Positions 36,596-44,970 of a stretch of DNA of 64,000 nt are shown one piece after another. Made by a program: the position numbers and the translations under genes. The notes below the pieces were generated by a model, which had not been told where the DNA came from, did no database searches, and saw only the letters and a list, made by a program, of their open reading frames with translations. The stretch is from assembly GCF_004348595.1 (NCBI RefSeq), contig NZ_SMKD01000003.1, positions 62,001 to 126,000 of the forward strand, read 5' to 3'. How positions within the stretch are numbered: position 1 is the first letter of the stretch; each line of letters starts with the position of its first letter. Origin of the DNA: Micromonospora sp. KC723 (GTDB taxonomy: Bacteria; Actinomycetota; Actinomycetes; Mycobacteriales; Micromonosporaceae).

Positions 36596-37729
36596 ATGAA
36601 AATCCTGTTCATCGCCGGTGGTAGTCCGGCAACCATCTTCGGTCTGATCCCCCTCGCCACGGCCGCGCGCAACGCCGGGCACGAGACCTTCATGGCCTCG
36701 ACCGAGTCGATGATGCCGACCGTGGCCGCCGCCGGCCTGCCCGGCGTCTCGATCACCCCACACCGCATGATCGACTTTCTGGCCAAGGATCGACAGGGCC
36801 GCGCCCTGGAGTGGCCGACCGATCCCGTAGGGCACATGACCTTCATCGGCGAAGGCTTCGGGCGGCTTGCCGCGGGCAGCCTCGACGCCCTGCTGGAACT
36901 GAGCCGGACGTGGCGCCCGGACGTGGTCGTCGGCGGGATGCTCAGCTTCGGGGCGGCCCTGCTCGCTCGCCACCTCGGTGTGCCCTGGGTGCGGCACACC
37001 TGGGATTCCGGCGAGCCGCCGGAGTCGGACCTGGGCGCCGAACGGGAGCTCGCGCCGGAGCTGGCCGCGCTCGGTCTCGACGGCCTGCCGGAGCCGGACA
37101 TGTTCATCGAAGTCTGCCCGCCCAGCCTGCGTCCCGAGGGCGGGCCGACGCCGCAGTACATGCGCTTCGTCCCGTGCTCGCCGCAGCGGAGGCTGGAGAG
37201 CTGGATGTACGCTCGCGGCGAGCGCCGCCGGGTCTGCGTGACGGCGGGCGCCCGGGTCAACCGCGAGCAGTACCTGGGGTACCTCCGGGAGCTGGCTCGC
37301 AAGGTCGCCCCGCTGGGTCTGGAGATGGTGCTCGCGGTACCGGACGAGGTGGCGGCGGACGTCTCGGCCGGTCTGGACCACGTGCACGCCGGCTGGATGC
37401 CGCTCAACGTCATCGCGCCCACGTGTGACCTGTTCGTGCACCACGCCGGCGGCGCGACGTCGTTGACCGCGATGAGCGCGGGGGTACCGCAGTTGCTCAC
37501 CCCGAACATGGCTGCGTCGGTCGCCCCGTCGGAACGGCTCGCCAAGTACGGCGCGGCCCTGCTGCTGATGCCCGGGGACGACTCGCCGGAGCAGATCGTC
37601 GCGGCCAGCCAGGAACTGCTGGAGAACCCGTCCTACCGCGAGAAGTCCCAGGAACTGGCCGCCGAGATCCGGTCGTTGCCACTGCCGACGCAGGTCCTCG
37701 GTGCCGTGGAGGAGTTGGCGGCCCGGTGA
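36596..37729 (+). CDS. Glycosyltransferase, GT1 (UGT/MGT-like) family
   Basis: 377-aa GT-B fold enzyme: N-terminal acceptor domain from KILFIAGGSPATIFGLIPLA, and a C-terminal donor domain with HAGWMPLNVIAPTCDLFVHHAGGATSLTAMSAGVPQLLTP, the nucleotide-sugar signature of antibiotic macrolide-type transferases (HHGG-like). It likely attaches the deoxyamino sugar made by RmlA/B, 2,3-dehydratase and aminotransferase to the aromatic core. Translation probably begins on a leaderless mRNA at ATG 36596. Confidence 0.92.
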   Translation: MKILFIAGGSPATIFGLIPLATAARNAGHETFMASTESMMPTVAAAGLPGVSITPHRMIDFLAKDRQGRALEWPTDPVGHMTFIGEGFGRLAAGSLDALLELSRTWRPDVVVGGMLSFGAALLARHLGVPWVRHTWDSGEPPESDLGAERELAPELAALGLDGLPEPDMFIEVCPPSLRPEGGPTPQYMRFVPCSPQRRLESWMYARGERRRVCVTAGARVNREQYLGYLRELARKVAPLGLEMVLAVPDEVAADVSAGLDHVHAGWMPLNVIAPTCDLFVHHAGGATSLTAMSAGVPQLLTPNMAASVAPSERLAKYGAALLLMPGDDSPEQIVAASQELLENPSYREKSQELAAEIRSLPLPTQVLGAVEELAAR

Positions 37730-37794
37730 ACCGTGACCCCGGCGCCGGAGCGCCCGGCATCGCCCCCTGAGGCGCGGATCGGAAGGAACGAGGA

Positions 37795-39675
37795 ATGTGC
37801 GGAATCGCAGGTTGGGTCGCCTTCCAGGCGGACCTGACGACCCGTAGGGACATCGGCGAGGCCATGACGGCGACCATGTCGTGCCGAGGACCCGACGCGT
37901 CGGGAACGTGGGTGGCCCCTCACGCCATCCTCGGTCACCGACGGCTGTCGATCATCGATCTCGAACACGGCGGTCAGCCGATGGTCGTCCCGACGGACGC
38001 GGCACACCAGGTGGTCATCACCTACAGCGGCGAGGTCTACAACTTCCGTGAGCTGCGCGCCGAGCTCACCGCGGCCGGTCACGACTTCCGCACCGACAGT
38101 GACACAGAGGTCGTGCTGCGGGCCTACCTCCACTGGGGCGAGGCCTTCGTCGACCGGCTCAACGGCATGTACGCCTTCGCCGTCTGGGACAGCCGCACGG
38201 AGGAGTTGCTGCTCGTACGGGACCGCATCGGCATCAAGCCGTTGTACTACCGCCCGACCGACGACGGGGTGCTGTTCGGTTCGGAGCCGAAGGCGATCCT
38301 GGCCCATCCGGACGTCGACGCGGTCGTAGACCTTGACGGTCTGCGGGAGATGTTCAGCATCGTCAAGACCCCCGGGCACGCGGTCTACCAGGGCATGTAC
38401 GAGGTGCGCCCGGGCACGCTGACGAAGGTGTCGCGCACGGGCCTGACCAGCCGACGGTACTGGCAGCTGAGAAGCCGGCCGCACAGCCACGACCTGGAGA
38501 CCACCGTCGCCACGGTCCGGGACCTGCTGACCGACATCGTCGCCCGACAGTTCTACGCCGACGTGCCGGTCGGGACGCTGCTCTCCGGCGGGCTGGACTC
38601 CAGCGCCGTCACCGCCCTCGCGGCCCGCCACCAGGAGACCCTGGGAATCGCCGAGCCGCTTCCCGCGTTCTCGGTGGACTTCGTCGGGCACGAGGAGCGG
38701 TTCCAGGCCGACGTGCAGTGGGAGGACCCGGACATCCCGTTCGCCGTCGAGGTCGCCAAGCACGTCGGCGCCGAGCACGTCACCATCGTCCTGGACAGCG
38801 ACGACGTGCTCGACGACGGCGTGCGCGGCGCCACCCTGCGCGCACAGGACCTGCCGATCTCCACCGGTGACATGGAGTACTCGCTGTACCTGCTCTGCCA
38901 GCAGGTGCGCCGGCGGGTCACGGTGGCGCTGTCCGGGGAGGCCGCCGACGAGCTGTTCGGGGGCTACACCTGGTTCCACGACCCGGAGGCCGTGCACGGC
39001 GACAGCTTCCCGTGGCACCACCCGTTCGCCAAGGCCGGCGGGATCGGCGCGCTGCGCGACGTCGGGCTCTGGGACCGCCTCGACCTCGGCGGCTACGTCG
39101 ACCGGCGCTACCGCGAGGCGCTGGCGGAGGTGCCGCGGCTGCCGGGCGAGACCGGCCTGCAGGCCCGGATGCGGGAGGTGAGTTTCCTCAACCTCACCCG
39201 GTGGGAGAACTTCCTGCTGGACCGCAAGGACCGCATCAGCATGGCGGTCGGCCTCGAGGTTCGGGTGCCGTTCTGCGACCACCGGCTCGTCGAGTACGTC
39301 TTCAACGTGCCGTGGGCCATGAAGACCTTCGACGGCCGGGAGAAGAGCCTGCTGCGAGCCGCCATGCGCGGCGTGCTGCCGGACTCGGTCCTCGACCGCA
39401 AGAAGAACCCCTATCCGTCCACCCAGGACACCACGTACGAGGTGGCGCTGCGCGAACGGGTGGCGCGGCTGTGCGAGCCGGGGCAGCCGGTGCACCAGCT
39501 CGTCTCCGTCGAGGGGATCCGGCGGCTGCTCGACCGCCCCGTCGGGGCGTACGTCATGGGTGGGCCGTGGAGCGCCCGGGCGGTGCTCGAGCGGCTGGTG
39601 GAGTTCAACACCTGGATGACGACGTACAACGTCCGGCTGGAGCTGCCCGGCACGGAAGGGAAGGGACAAGAATGA
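37795..39675 (+). CDS. Asparagine synthase-like glutamine-dependent amidotransferase
   Basis: 626 aa. N-terminal class II glutaminase domain with the nucleophile Cys2 in MCGIAGWVAF, SCRGPDASG and SGEVYNFRELR; C-terminal synthetase domain with PP-loop LLSGGLDSSAVTAL and GEAADELFGGY, RWENFLLDRKDRISMA. Full length for AsnB. In antibiotic clusters such enzymes turn a carboxylate into an amide (OxyD and TsnB9 are known cases). The 3-hydroxyanthranilate carboxylate, if retained, is one candidate; house-keeping asparagine synthesis is unlikely given the operon. AAGGAACGAGG precedes the ATG. Confidence 0.92.
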   Translation: MCGIAGWVAFQADLTTRRDIGEAMTATMSCRGPDASGTWVAPHAILGHRRLSIIDLEHGGQPMVVPTDAAHQVVITYSGEVYNFRELRAELTAAGHDFRTDSDTEVVLRAYLHWGEAFVDRLNGMYAFAVWDSRTEELLLVRDRIGIKPLYYRPTDDGVLFGSEPKAILAHPDVDAVVDLDGLREMFSIVKTPGHAVYQGMYEVRPGTLTKVSRTGLTSRRYWQLRSRPHSHDLETTVATVRDLLTDIVARQFYADVPVGTLLSGGLDSSAVTALAARHQETLGIAEPLPAFSVDFVGHEERFQADVQWEDPDIPFAVEVAKHVGAEHVTIVLDSDDVLDDGVRGATLRAQDLPISTGDMEYSLYLLCQQVRRRVTVALSGEAADELFGGYTWFHDPEAVHGDSFPWHHPFAKAGGIGALRDVGLWDRLDLGGYVDRRYREALAEVPRLPGETGLQARMREVSFLNLTRWENFLLDRKDRISMAVGLEVRVPFCDHRLVEYVFNVPWAMKTFDGREKSLLRAAMRGVLPDSVLDRKKNPYPSTQDTTYEVALRERVARLCEPGQPVHQLVSVEGIRRLLDRPVGAYVMGGPWSARAVLERLVEFNTWMTTYNVRLELPGTEGKGQE

Positions 39676-40196
39676 GCACTCTGGACAGCGTCACGCTTCC
39701 AGTGCCCACGCAGGGCGTCTACCGGATCGACCCGGAACGTTCCGTGGTCCGGGTCTCCACCCGCGCCATGTTCGGCCTGTTGCCGGTACGCGGCACTGTC
39801 CGCGTCGGCGGCGGAGTGCTGCGGGTGGTCACGCCGACGGAGAACTCCTCGGTCGAGGCGGTGATCCGGGCGGACACGTTCGACACCGCGAACCAGGAGC
39901 GGGACGAGCACGTACGCTCGGCGGACTTCCTGAACACCACCGCGTACCCCGAGTTCGTCTTCACCGGCGACCGGTGGAGCATCGCACGGGGACGGCCGGT
40001 CCTGCACGGCCAGCTGACCGTCCGGGGGATCACCGGGCCGGTCGACGTGACCCTGAAGTCGCTGTCCCAACGCGGTGGCGAGCTGACGGCACAGGCCACC
40101 GCCCGGGTCGATCGCTACGCCTTCGGCATCACCCGGTCCAGGGGCCTGGCTGGCCGTCACCTGAGGATCGACATCGAGGTGGTCGCCGCGACCTGA
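39672..40196 (+). CDS. YceI-like family protein
   Basis: 174 aa, lipocalin-like fold of the YceI family: GVYRIDPERSVVRVSTRAMFG, VEAVIRADTFDTANQERDEHVRSADFLNTTAYPEFVF, and LTVRGITGPVDVTLK are the standard blocks. No signal peptide. ATGA overlap with the amidotransferase gene. YceI proteins bind isoprenoid or other hydrophobic ligands; its role in this cluster is unknown. Last gene before a strong terminator. Confidence 0.9.
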   Translation: MSTLDSVTLPVPTQGVYRIDPERSVVRVSTRAMFGLLPVRGTVRVGGGVLRVVTPTENSSVEAVIRADTFDTANQERDEHVRSADFLNTTAYPEFVFTGDRWSIARGRPVLHGQLTVRGITGPVDVTLKSLSQRGGELTAQATARVDRYAFGITRSRGLAGRHLRIDIEVVAAT

Positions 40197-40213
40197 CCCT
40201 CGCCGACCATGTG

Positions 40214-40246
40214 CGGCCCGGCCTGACCCCGCGTCAGGCCGGGCCG
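40214..40246 (+). terminator. Strong rho-independent terminator ending the core operon
   Basis: Perfect 14-bp stem CGGCCCGGCCTGAC / GTCAGGCCGGGCCG with a 5-base loop, followed by TTT, 18 bases after the YceI stop. Confidence 0.88.
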
Positions 40247-40274
40247 TTTCGCGTACGCGGAAACCCCACCGGAC

Positions 40275-40305
40275 TTGACCTCAATATTTGTTCAGGTTGC
40301 AGGCT
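40275..40305 (+). promoter_or_regulatory. SoxR/MerR-type promoter driving the MFS gene
   Basis: TTGACC (40275-40280), 19-bp spacer, CAGGCT (40300-40305). The spacer region holds the imperfect palindrome ACCTCAATATTTGTTCAGGT. It matches the promoter of the FMN reductase at 22.3 kb at 13 of 19 spacer positions plus an identical -35, so the SoxR encoded in this window is the likely activator. Confidence 0.8.
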
Positions 40306-40396
40306 GGGAGTAGACGACATCGACTGCCCGGTCGGCGGCGGACGGCCCCAGCGCGAGGCGCGGAACGCCGATGAGAGTTCAACGAACAGGAGAATC

Positions 40397-41803
40397 GTGC
40401 GCAGGAATCCCAGAACCGTACTCGCGGCCGTCCTGCTTTCGACCGTGTCGCTGCCGATCACCCTGACCGGCGCGTCCGTCGCGTTGTCCGACATCGCGGC
40501 CGACCTGAACGCCGACCTCACGCCGGTGCAGTGGGTGGTGACCGGCTACAACGCCACCTTCGCGAGCTTCATGCTCGCCTGCGGCTCGCTCGCCGACATC
40601 GTCGGCCGGCGGCGGATGTACGCCCTCGGCGTCGCCCTGTTCGCGGTGACCGGCCTGATCAGCACGGTGACGGACAACATCGTGCTGCTCGACGTGGTCC
40701 GCGCCATCGCCGGCGTGGGCGCCGCGGCCGCCGCGGCCAGCGGCGCCGCGCTGCTCGCCGCCTCGTTCGACGGACCGGCTCGGACCCGGGCGTTCGGGCT
40801 CTTCGGCACCGCGCTCGGTGTCGGCCTGGCGTTCGGACCAACCATCGCGGGTGTGCTCGTCGACGCGTTCGGTTGGCGGGCCGCCTTCGCCGCACCGGCC
40901 CTGGCCGCACTGGTGGTCCTGGCGCTGGTGCCATGGCTGCCCGAGTCGAAGGATCCGACGAGCCGGCGGGTCGACCTGCCGGGGACGCTGTCGTTCACCG
41001 CCTTCCTGCTGCTGCTCATCTTCGGCGTGGTGGAGGGCCCGAGACAGGGTTGGACGAGCCTGTGGGTCGTGGGCGCATTCGTCGCCTCCGCAGCCCTGCT
41101 GCTCTCTTTCGTCATGGTCGAGCGGCGTCAGGAGAGCCCACTGTTCGACTTCAGCCTGCTGCGTAGCCGGCACTTCGTCGCCTTCTCGGCGGCGGCCGCC
41201 ACGATCATCTGCGTGACGATTCCGCTGCTGGTCTACCTGCCGTCGTACTTCACCGGGGTGCTGGGCATGACCTCGGGGCAGGCCGGCGCGACCCTGCTCC
41301 TGCTCACCGCGCCGACCCTGGCGCTGCCCCTGGTCAGCAGCATGCTCACCCGCTGGGTAGCGCCCACCGCGGTGGTCATCACGGCGGTCGTTCTCGTCGG
41401 CGTGGGCGCGGCGTGGCTCACGATCATCGAGCCGGGGATCAGAACGCTCGCCCTGGCGGGCCCGTTGCTGGCCCTCGGCGCCGGCATGGGTATGACCACC
41501 GGCATGATCGACGGCGTCGCGCTGTCCAGCATCGATACCCGCCGGGCCGGGACTGCCGCCGGCATGTTGAACACCGCTCGTCTGGCCAGCGAGACCGTCG
41601 TCATCGCCATCTTCGGCGCCGTGCTGGCCAGCACGGCCGGTGGCCGGCTGGCCGAGCCCGGCTACACGCGAGGGATGGACATCACGCTCTGGGGCCTGGC
41701 GGCCATGGCGGCGGCGACGCTGCTGCTGGTCGCGCTGCTGCTGCGTCGCCGGTCGTCCACCCCGGTGGCGGTGGAGCCCGCGGAGCCGGTGGGCAGGGTC
41801 TGA
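40397..41803 (+). CDS. MFS transporter, DHA2 family, probable SoxR-regulated exporter
   Basis: 468-aa multidrug-type pump with about 14 hydrophobic segments: VVTGYNATFASFMLACGSLADIVGRRRMY (motif A), LGVGLAFGPTIAGVLVDAFGWRAAF (motif C) and a Pro-rich tail. GTG 40397 with AGGAG four bases upstream. The SoxR-type promoter upstream suggests it is switched on by the redox-active product itself, a known export and self-protection arrangement in Streptomyces. Confidence 0.92.
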   Translation: MRRNPRTVLAAVLLSTVSLPITLTGASVALSDIAADLNADLTPVQWVVTGYNATFASFMLACGSLADIVGRRRMYALGVALFAVTGLISTVTDNIVLLDVVRAIAGVGAAAAAASGAALLAASFDGPARTRAFGLFGTALGVGLAFGPTIAGVLVDAFGWRAAFAAPALAALVVLALVPWLPESKDPTSRRVDLPGTLSFTAFLLLLIFGVVEGPRQGWTSLWVVGAFVASAALLLSFVMVERRQESPLFDFSLLRSRHFVAFSAAAATIICVTIPLLVYLPSYFTGVLGMTSGQAGATLLLLTAPTLALPLVSSMLTRWVAPTAVVITAVVLVGVGAAWLTIIEPGIRTLALAGPLLALGAGMGMTTGMIDGVALSSIDTRRAGTAAGMLNTARLASETVVIAIFGAVLASTAGGRLAEPGYTRGMDITLWGLAAMAAATLLLVALLLRRRSSTPVAVEPAEPVGRV

Positions 41804-41814
41804 CGCAACCGGAA

Positions 41815-41845
41815 GGGGACGGCAGGGCGTTGCCCTGCCGTCCCC
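41815..41845. terminator. Bidirectional terminator
   Basis: Perfect 13-bp stem GGGGACGGCAGGG / CCCTGCCGTCCCC with a 5-base loop between the convergent MFS and multicopper oxidase genes. Confidence 0.88.
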
Positions 41846-41864
41846 AACGCTTCGCCCAGGTCGG

Positions 41865-43295
41865 TCAGGGCACCACCTCCAGCTGCGCCATCATGCTGTG
41901 CGCGGCGTGGTCGAGGAAGTGGCAGTGGAACGGGTAGATCCCGGTGTACGGCGTGTCGAACTTGACCAGCATCCGGACGTTCTGCCCTGCGGGAATGCGG
42001 ACCGTGTCCTTCGGATACGCCTCCCCCTCACCCACCGGCACGCCATTGCGATCCAGCACCCGGAACTGCACCAGGTGCACGTGCATGCTGTGCGGGAAGT
42101 TCCGGACCGCGTCGGAGTTGTTGACGTGCCACAGCTCCGTCGTACCCCGGCGCACCTGGAACTGGACCCGGTGCGGGTCGTACCCCTGCCCGTCGATGGA
42201 GTAGAACCCGCCGTTGGCCTCGCTCCAGACGAAGTCGATGTTGCGGGTGACGATGGGCGTCCCGAGGTCGGGGTGGGACCGCAGCAGCGCGGGAGGCGTC
42301 CAGGTGGCCGCGGCCGGGCCGGTCACCTCGAACTGCAGGATCTGCCGGTCCGGCCGAGACGGGCCGGCGAAGACGTTCTCCAGCATCAGTTTCGTGCCGG
42401 CCGCGTACCGGGAGAAGTCGACGACCACCTCGGCCCGCTCCGCGGGCCACAGCTCGACCTCCGTGCAGGGCACCGGCCGGCTCAACAGCCCGCCGTCCGA
42501 GGCGATCTGCACCATCTCCGACGCGTCGGAGAGCCGCAGCCGCAGCGGTCGGGTGTTGGAGACGTTGGCCAACCGTATCCGGTACTGGGTCCCCCGCACC
42601 TCGTGCGTCGGCTGGAAGCCGCCGTTGACCAGGACGCTGGTCCGGCTGGCGAAGTCGTTCCAGGTGTAGACCAGCTCACCGGCGGGCCCGAGGTGCGCGT
42701 CCCGGATCTGCAGCGGCAGGTCGTAGGCGCCGCTCGGCAGACCCAGCGCGTCGGTCTCGTCGTCATCGATGAGGTACAGGCCGGACAGCCCTCGGTAGAC
42801 GTGCTCCGACTCCAGGTGGTGGACATGGTCGTGGTACCAGAGCGTGGCCGCCGGCTGGATGTTCCCATAGCGGTAGGTCTTGCTGGCGCCGGGGACGATC
42901 TCGTCGGTCGGGTGCCCGTCGCTCTCGGCCGGCACGTCGGCGCCGTGCAGGTGGATCGACGTCGGGGTGGTGAGCCGGTTGGTGATCTTCACCCGGGTGG
43001 CCCGGCCACGCCGGGCCCGGATGGTCGGACCGGGGAACTGGCCGTTGAAGGTCAGCACGGGCGTTTTGAGCCCGGGGAGGATACTCGCGGTCGACTCGAC
43101 GAGGTCCATCTTGTAGTAGTCCTCCGTCGACGTGCTGAAGTACGGCGACAGCACGCGCGGCACCCGCAACCGGGTCGAGAAGGGGGCGACCTGCTCCGCC
43201 TGCGCCGACCTCGTCCAGAGGTTGGCCGCGAACCCCATCGGTAGCAGCGCTGCCCCGGCAGCCATGCCGTACCGGATCAGATCTCTTCTCTGCAC
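41865..43295 (-). CDS. Multicopper oxidase, laccase/phenoxazinone-synthase-like, Tat-exported
   Basis: 476 aa. N-terminal Tat-type signal VQRRDLIRYGMAAGAALLP ending near RSAQA. Four copper-binding segments: SIHLHGAD, WYHDHVHHLE, HSMHVHLVQF and HCHFLDHAAHSMM (type 1 Cys and Met present), so it should be active. GTG 43295 has GGAAGG five bases upstream. The class oxidises o-aminophenols; phenoxazinone synthase of Streptomyces antibioticus is one. With 3-hydroxyanthranilate made by this cluster, oxidative coupling or quinone-imine formation outside the cell is plausible. It could also be a general laccase or copper oxidase. Confidence 0.9.
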   Translation of the reverse strand: MQRRDLIRYGMAAGAALLPMGFAANLWTRSAQAEQVAPFSTRLRVPRVLSPYFSTSTEDYYKMDLVESTASILPGLKTPVLTFNGQFPGPTIRARRGRATRVKITNRLTTPTSIHLHGADVPAESDGHPTDEIVPGASKTYRYGNIQPAATLWYHDHVHHLESEHVYRGLSGLYLIDDDETDALGLPSGAYDLPLQIRDAHLGPAGELVYTWNDFASRTSVLVNGGFQPTHEVRGTQYRIRLANVSNTRPLRLRLSDASEMVQIASDGGLLSRPVPCTEVELWPAERAEVVVDFSRYAAGTKLMLENVFAGPSRPDRQILQFEVTGPAAATWTPPALLRSHPDLGTPIVTRNIDFVWSEANGGFYSIDGQGYDPHRVQFQVRRGTTELWHVNNSDAVRNFPHSMHVHLVQFRVLDRNGVPVGEGEAYPKDTVRIPAGQNVRMLVKFDTPYTGIYPFHCHFLDHAAHSMMAQLEVVP

Positions 43296-43372
43296 TGGTA
43301 TTCCTTCCGCAGGATGGCGTGGTGACGACCGCCATGGCCGGACGGCCGGCGGGAAGCTGGTACGCGTCTGGG

Positions 43373-44872
43373 TCAGACGGGCTCGGGAGCGGGTTGGGCG
43401 GTCTCCTCGGCCGCGCGGCGGGCTCCCGACCGGTGGGGAGCGAGCAGCAGGAACACGACCACGGCCGCCACCGCGCACAGCACCGCGACAGCCAGCAGCG
43501 CCACCTGCCAGGACTGCGTGTACTGAGCTGCCAGGAACTCCCGGTCCCCACCCGTGAGGTCACCGGCGGCGATCTGGTTGGCCAACTCGGTGGATCCGAC
43601 CCGGGAGCGGATCAGGGCGATCAGCACGGTGCCGAAGACAGCGATGACCACGGCCTCGCCGGTGTTCCGGAGGGTGTTGAGGAAGCCCGCGGCCATCCCG
43701 ATCCGGCTCGCCTCGACCTGGTTCATCGCCTGCGCGTCGGTGATGCCGAAGGAAATCCCCATGCCGACCCCGACGGTGACCAACGGAGCGGATAGGGAGA
43801 GCATGCCGATACCGGGGTGCAGGACGGTGAGCCAGCCGTTGCCGGCAGCGACCAGGCCGAGGGCGAGGGTCATCATGAGCCGGGCCGACCAGCCGCGGTT
43901 CACCAGCCACCCCGCGAACATCGGCACCACCAGGATCGGCACGGTGAGCATCAACATCACCAGGCCCGCCCGGGCGGCGGTGACGCCGGTGACACCTTGC
44001 AGGTAGATGGGCAGATAGACGAGGGTGCCAACAAATCCGATCGAGGTGGACACGGTACCCAGGCACCAGCCCATGAACGGCGCGTTGCCGGCCAGGGACA
44101 GGTCGAGCAGCGGGTTGTCCCGTCGACGTTCGATCACGACGAACACCACCAGCAGCAGGGCGCCCACGGCGATGCCGACCGGCCCGCCCGGGCCGCCCTG
44201 CGGGCTCTGCACGACGCCGAACATCAGCAGTCCCAGCGCGGTGACGAAGACGACCACGCCGGGGCGGTCGACCTGACGTCGCTCCACGCCCCAGGACTCG
44301 GCGACGAATCGGGTCGCCAGCATGATCAGCACACCGACCGCGACGAAGACCAGGAAACTCGCCCGCCAGCCCAGGGTGGTCACCAGCCAGCCGGCCAGGA
44401 ACGGCCCGACCACGACACCGGCGCCGCCGGTGGTCCCCATGGCGGCGAACGCCCGGGTCCGGCCAGCACCGGTGAAGGTCGCGGCCAGCAGCGCACCACC
44501 ACAGGCCATCACCCCGCCGGCGCCGACACCGGCGACCGCGCGGGCCACGTCCAACACCAGAATGCTCGGGGACACCGCGGAGAGCAGGCCACCCGCGGTG
44601 AACAGCGCCGTGGTCACGAGAAACATCCGACGCCGCCCGAACAGGTCGGCCAACGAGCCGCACACCAGCGTGAAGGAGGCCAGTGCCAGGTTGTACCCGG
44701 TCACCGCCCACTGCAGCGGCGCGCCCGAGGCGTCCAGGTCGGCGCCGATGTCGGGCAGGGCGACGCCGGTGCCGGAGATGGCCATCGCGACGGCGAAGAC
44801 ACCGACCAGGACGGCCATCAGCGTCACCGGTGGGCTCGACCGGCGGCTGGCCGATGCGGAGCGCAGGCTCAT
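43373..44872 (-). CDS. MFS transporter, DHA2 family
   Basis: 499-aa pump with about 14 hydrophobic segments; AVTGYNLALASFTLVCGSLADLFGRRRMF (motif A) and GGAGVVVGPFLAGWLVTTLGWRASF (motif C). The loop before the last helix (LTGGDREFLAAQYTQSWQ) is typical of the family. GGAG precedes ATG 44872. Distant paralogue of the 40.4-kb MFS. Co-directional with the multicopper oxidase and response regulator genes. Confidence 0.9.
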   Translation of the reverse strand: MSLRSASASRRSSPPVTLMAVLVGVFAVAMAISGTGVALPDIGADLDASGAPLQWAVTGYNLALASFTLVCGSLADLFGRRRMFLVTTALFTAGGLLSAVSPSILVLDVARAVAGVGAGGVMACGGALLAATFTGAGRTRAFAAMGTTGGAGVVVGPFLAGWLVTTLGWRASFLVFVAVGVLIMLATRFVAESWGVERRQVDRPGVVVFVTALGLLMFGVVQSPQGGPGGPVGIAVGALLLVVFVVIERRRDNPLLDLSLAGNAPFMGWCLGTVSTSIGFVGTLVYLPIYLQGVTGVTAARAGLVMLMLTVPILVVPMFAGWLVNRGWSARLMMTLALGLVAAGNGWLTVLHPGIGMLSLSAPLVTVGVGMGISFGITDAQAMNQVEASRIGMAAGFLNTLRNTGEAVVIAVFGTVLIALIRSRVGSTELANQIAAGDLTGGDREFLAAQYTQSWQVALLAVAVLCAVAAVVVFLLLAPHRSGARRAAEETAQPAPEPV

Positions 44873-44970
44873 CTCGGTCTCCTCTGGGCAGGCGGCATCG
44901 ACGGCTCGAGATCTACGGCACCGAGGATGGGTGCCCCCGGTAGAGGGAACCTCGTGCGCCGATCGAGCAG

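Noticed and set aside
37633..39669. Leftward frame of 678 codons opposite the amidotransferase
   Set aside because: Shadow of the asparagine-synthase-like gene; no motifs.
23573..40196. Phenazine cluster
   Set aside because: PhzC/D/E-like genes are present, but no PhzF, PhzA/B or PhzG-like gene was found, and an EntA-like SDR takes the place of the isomerase.
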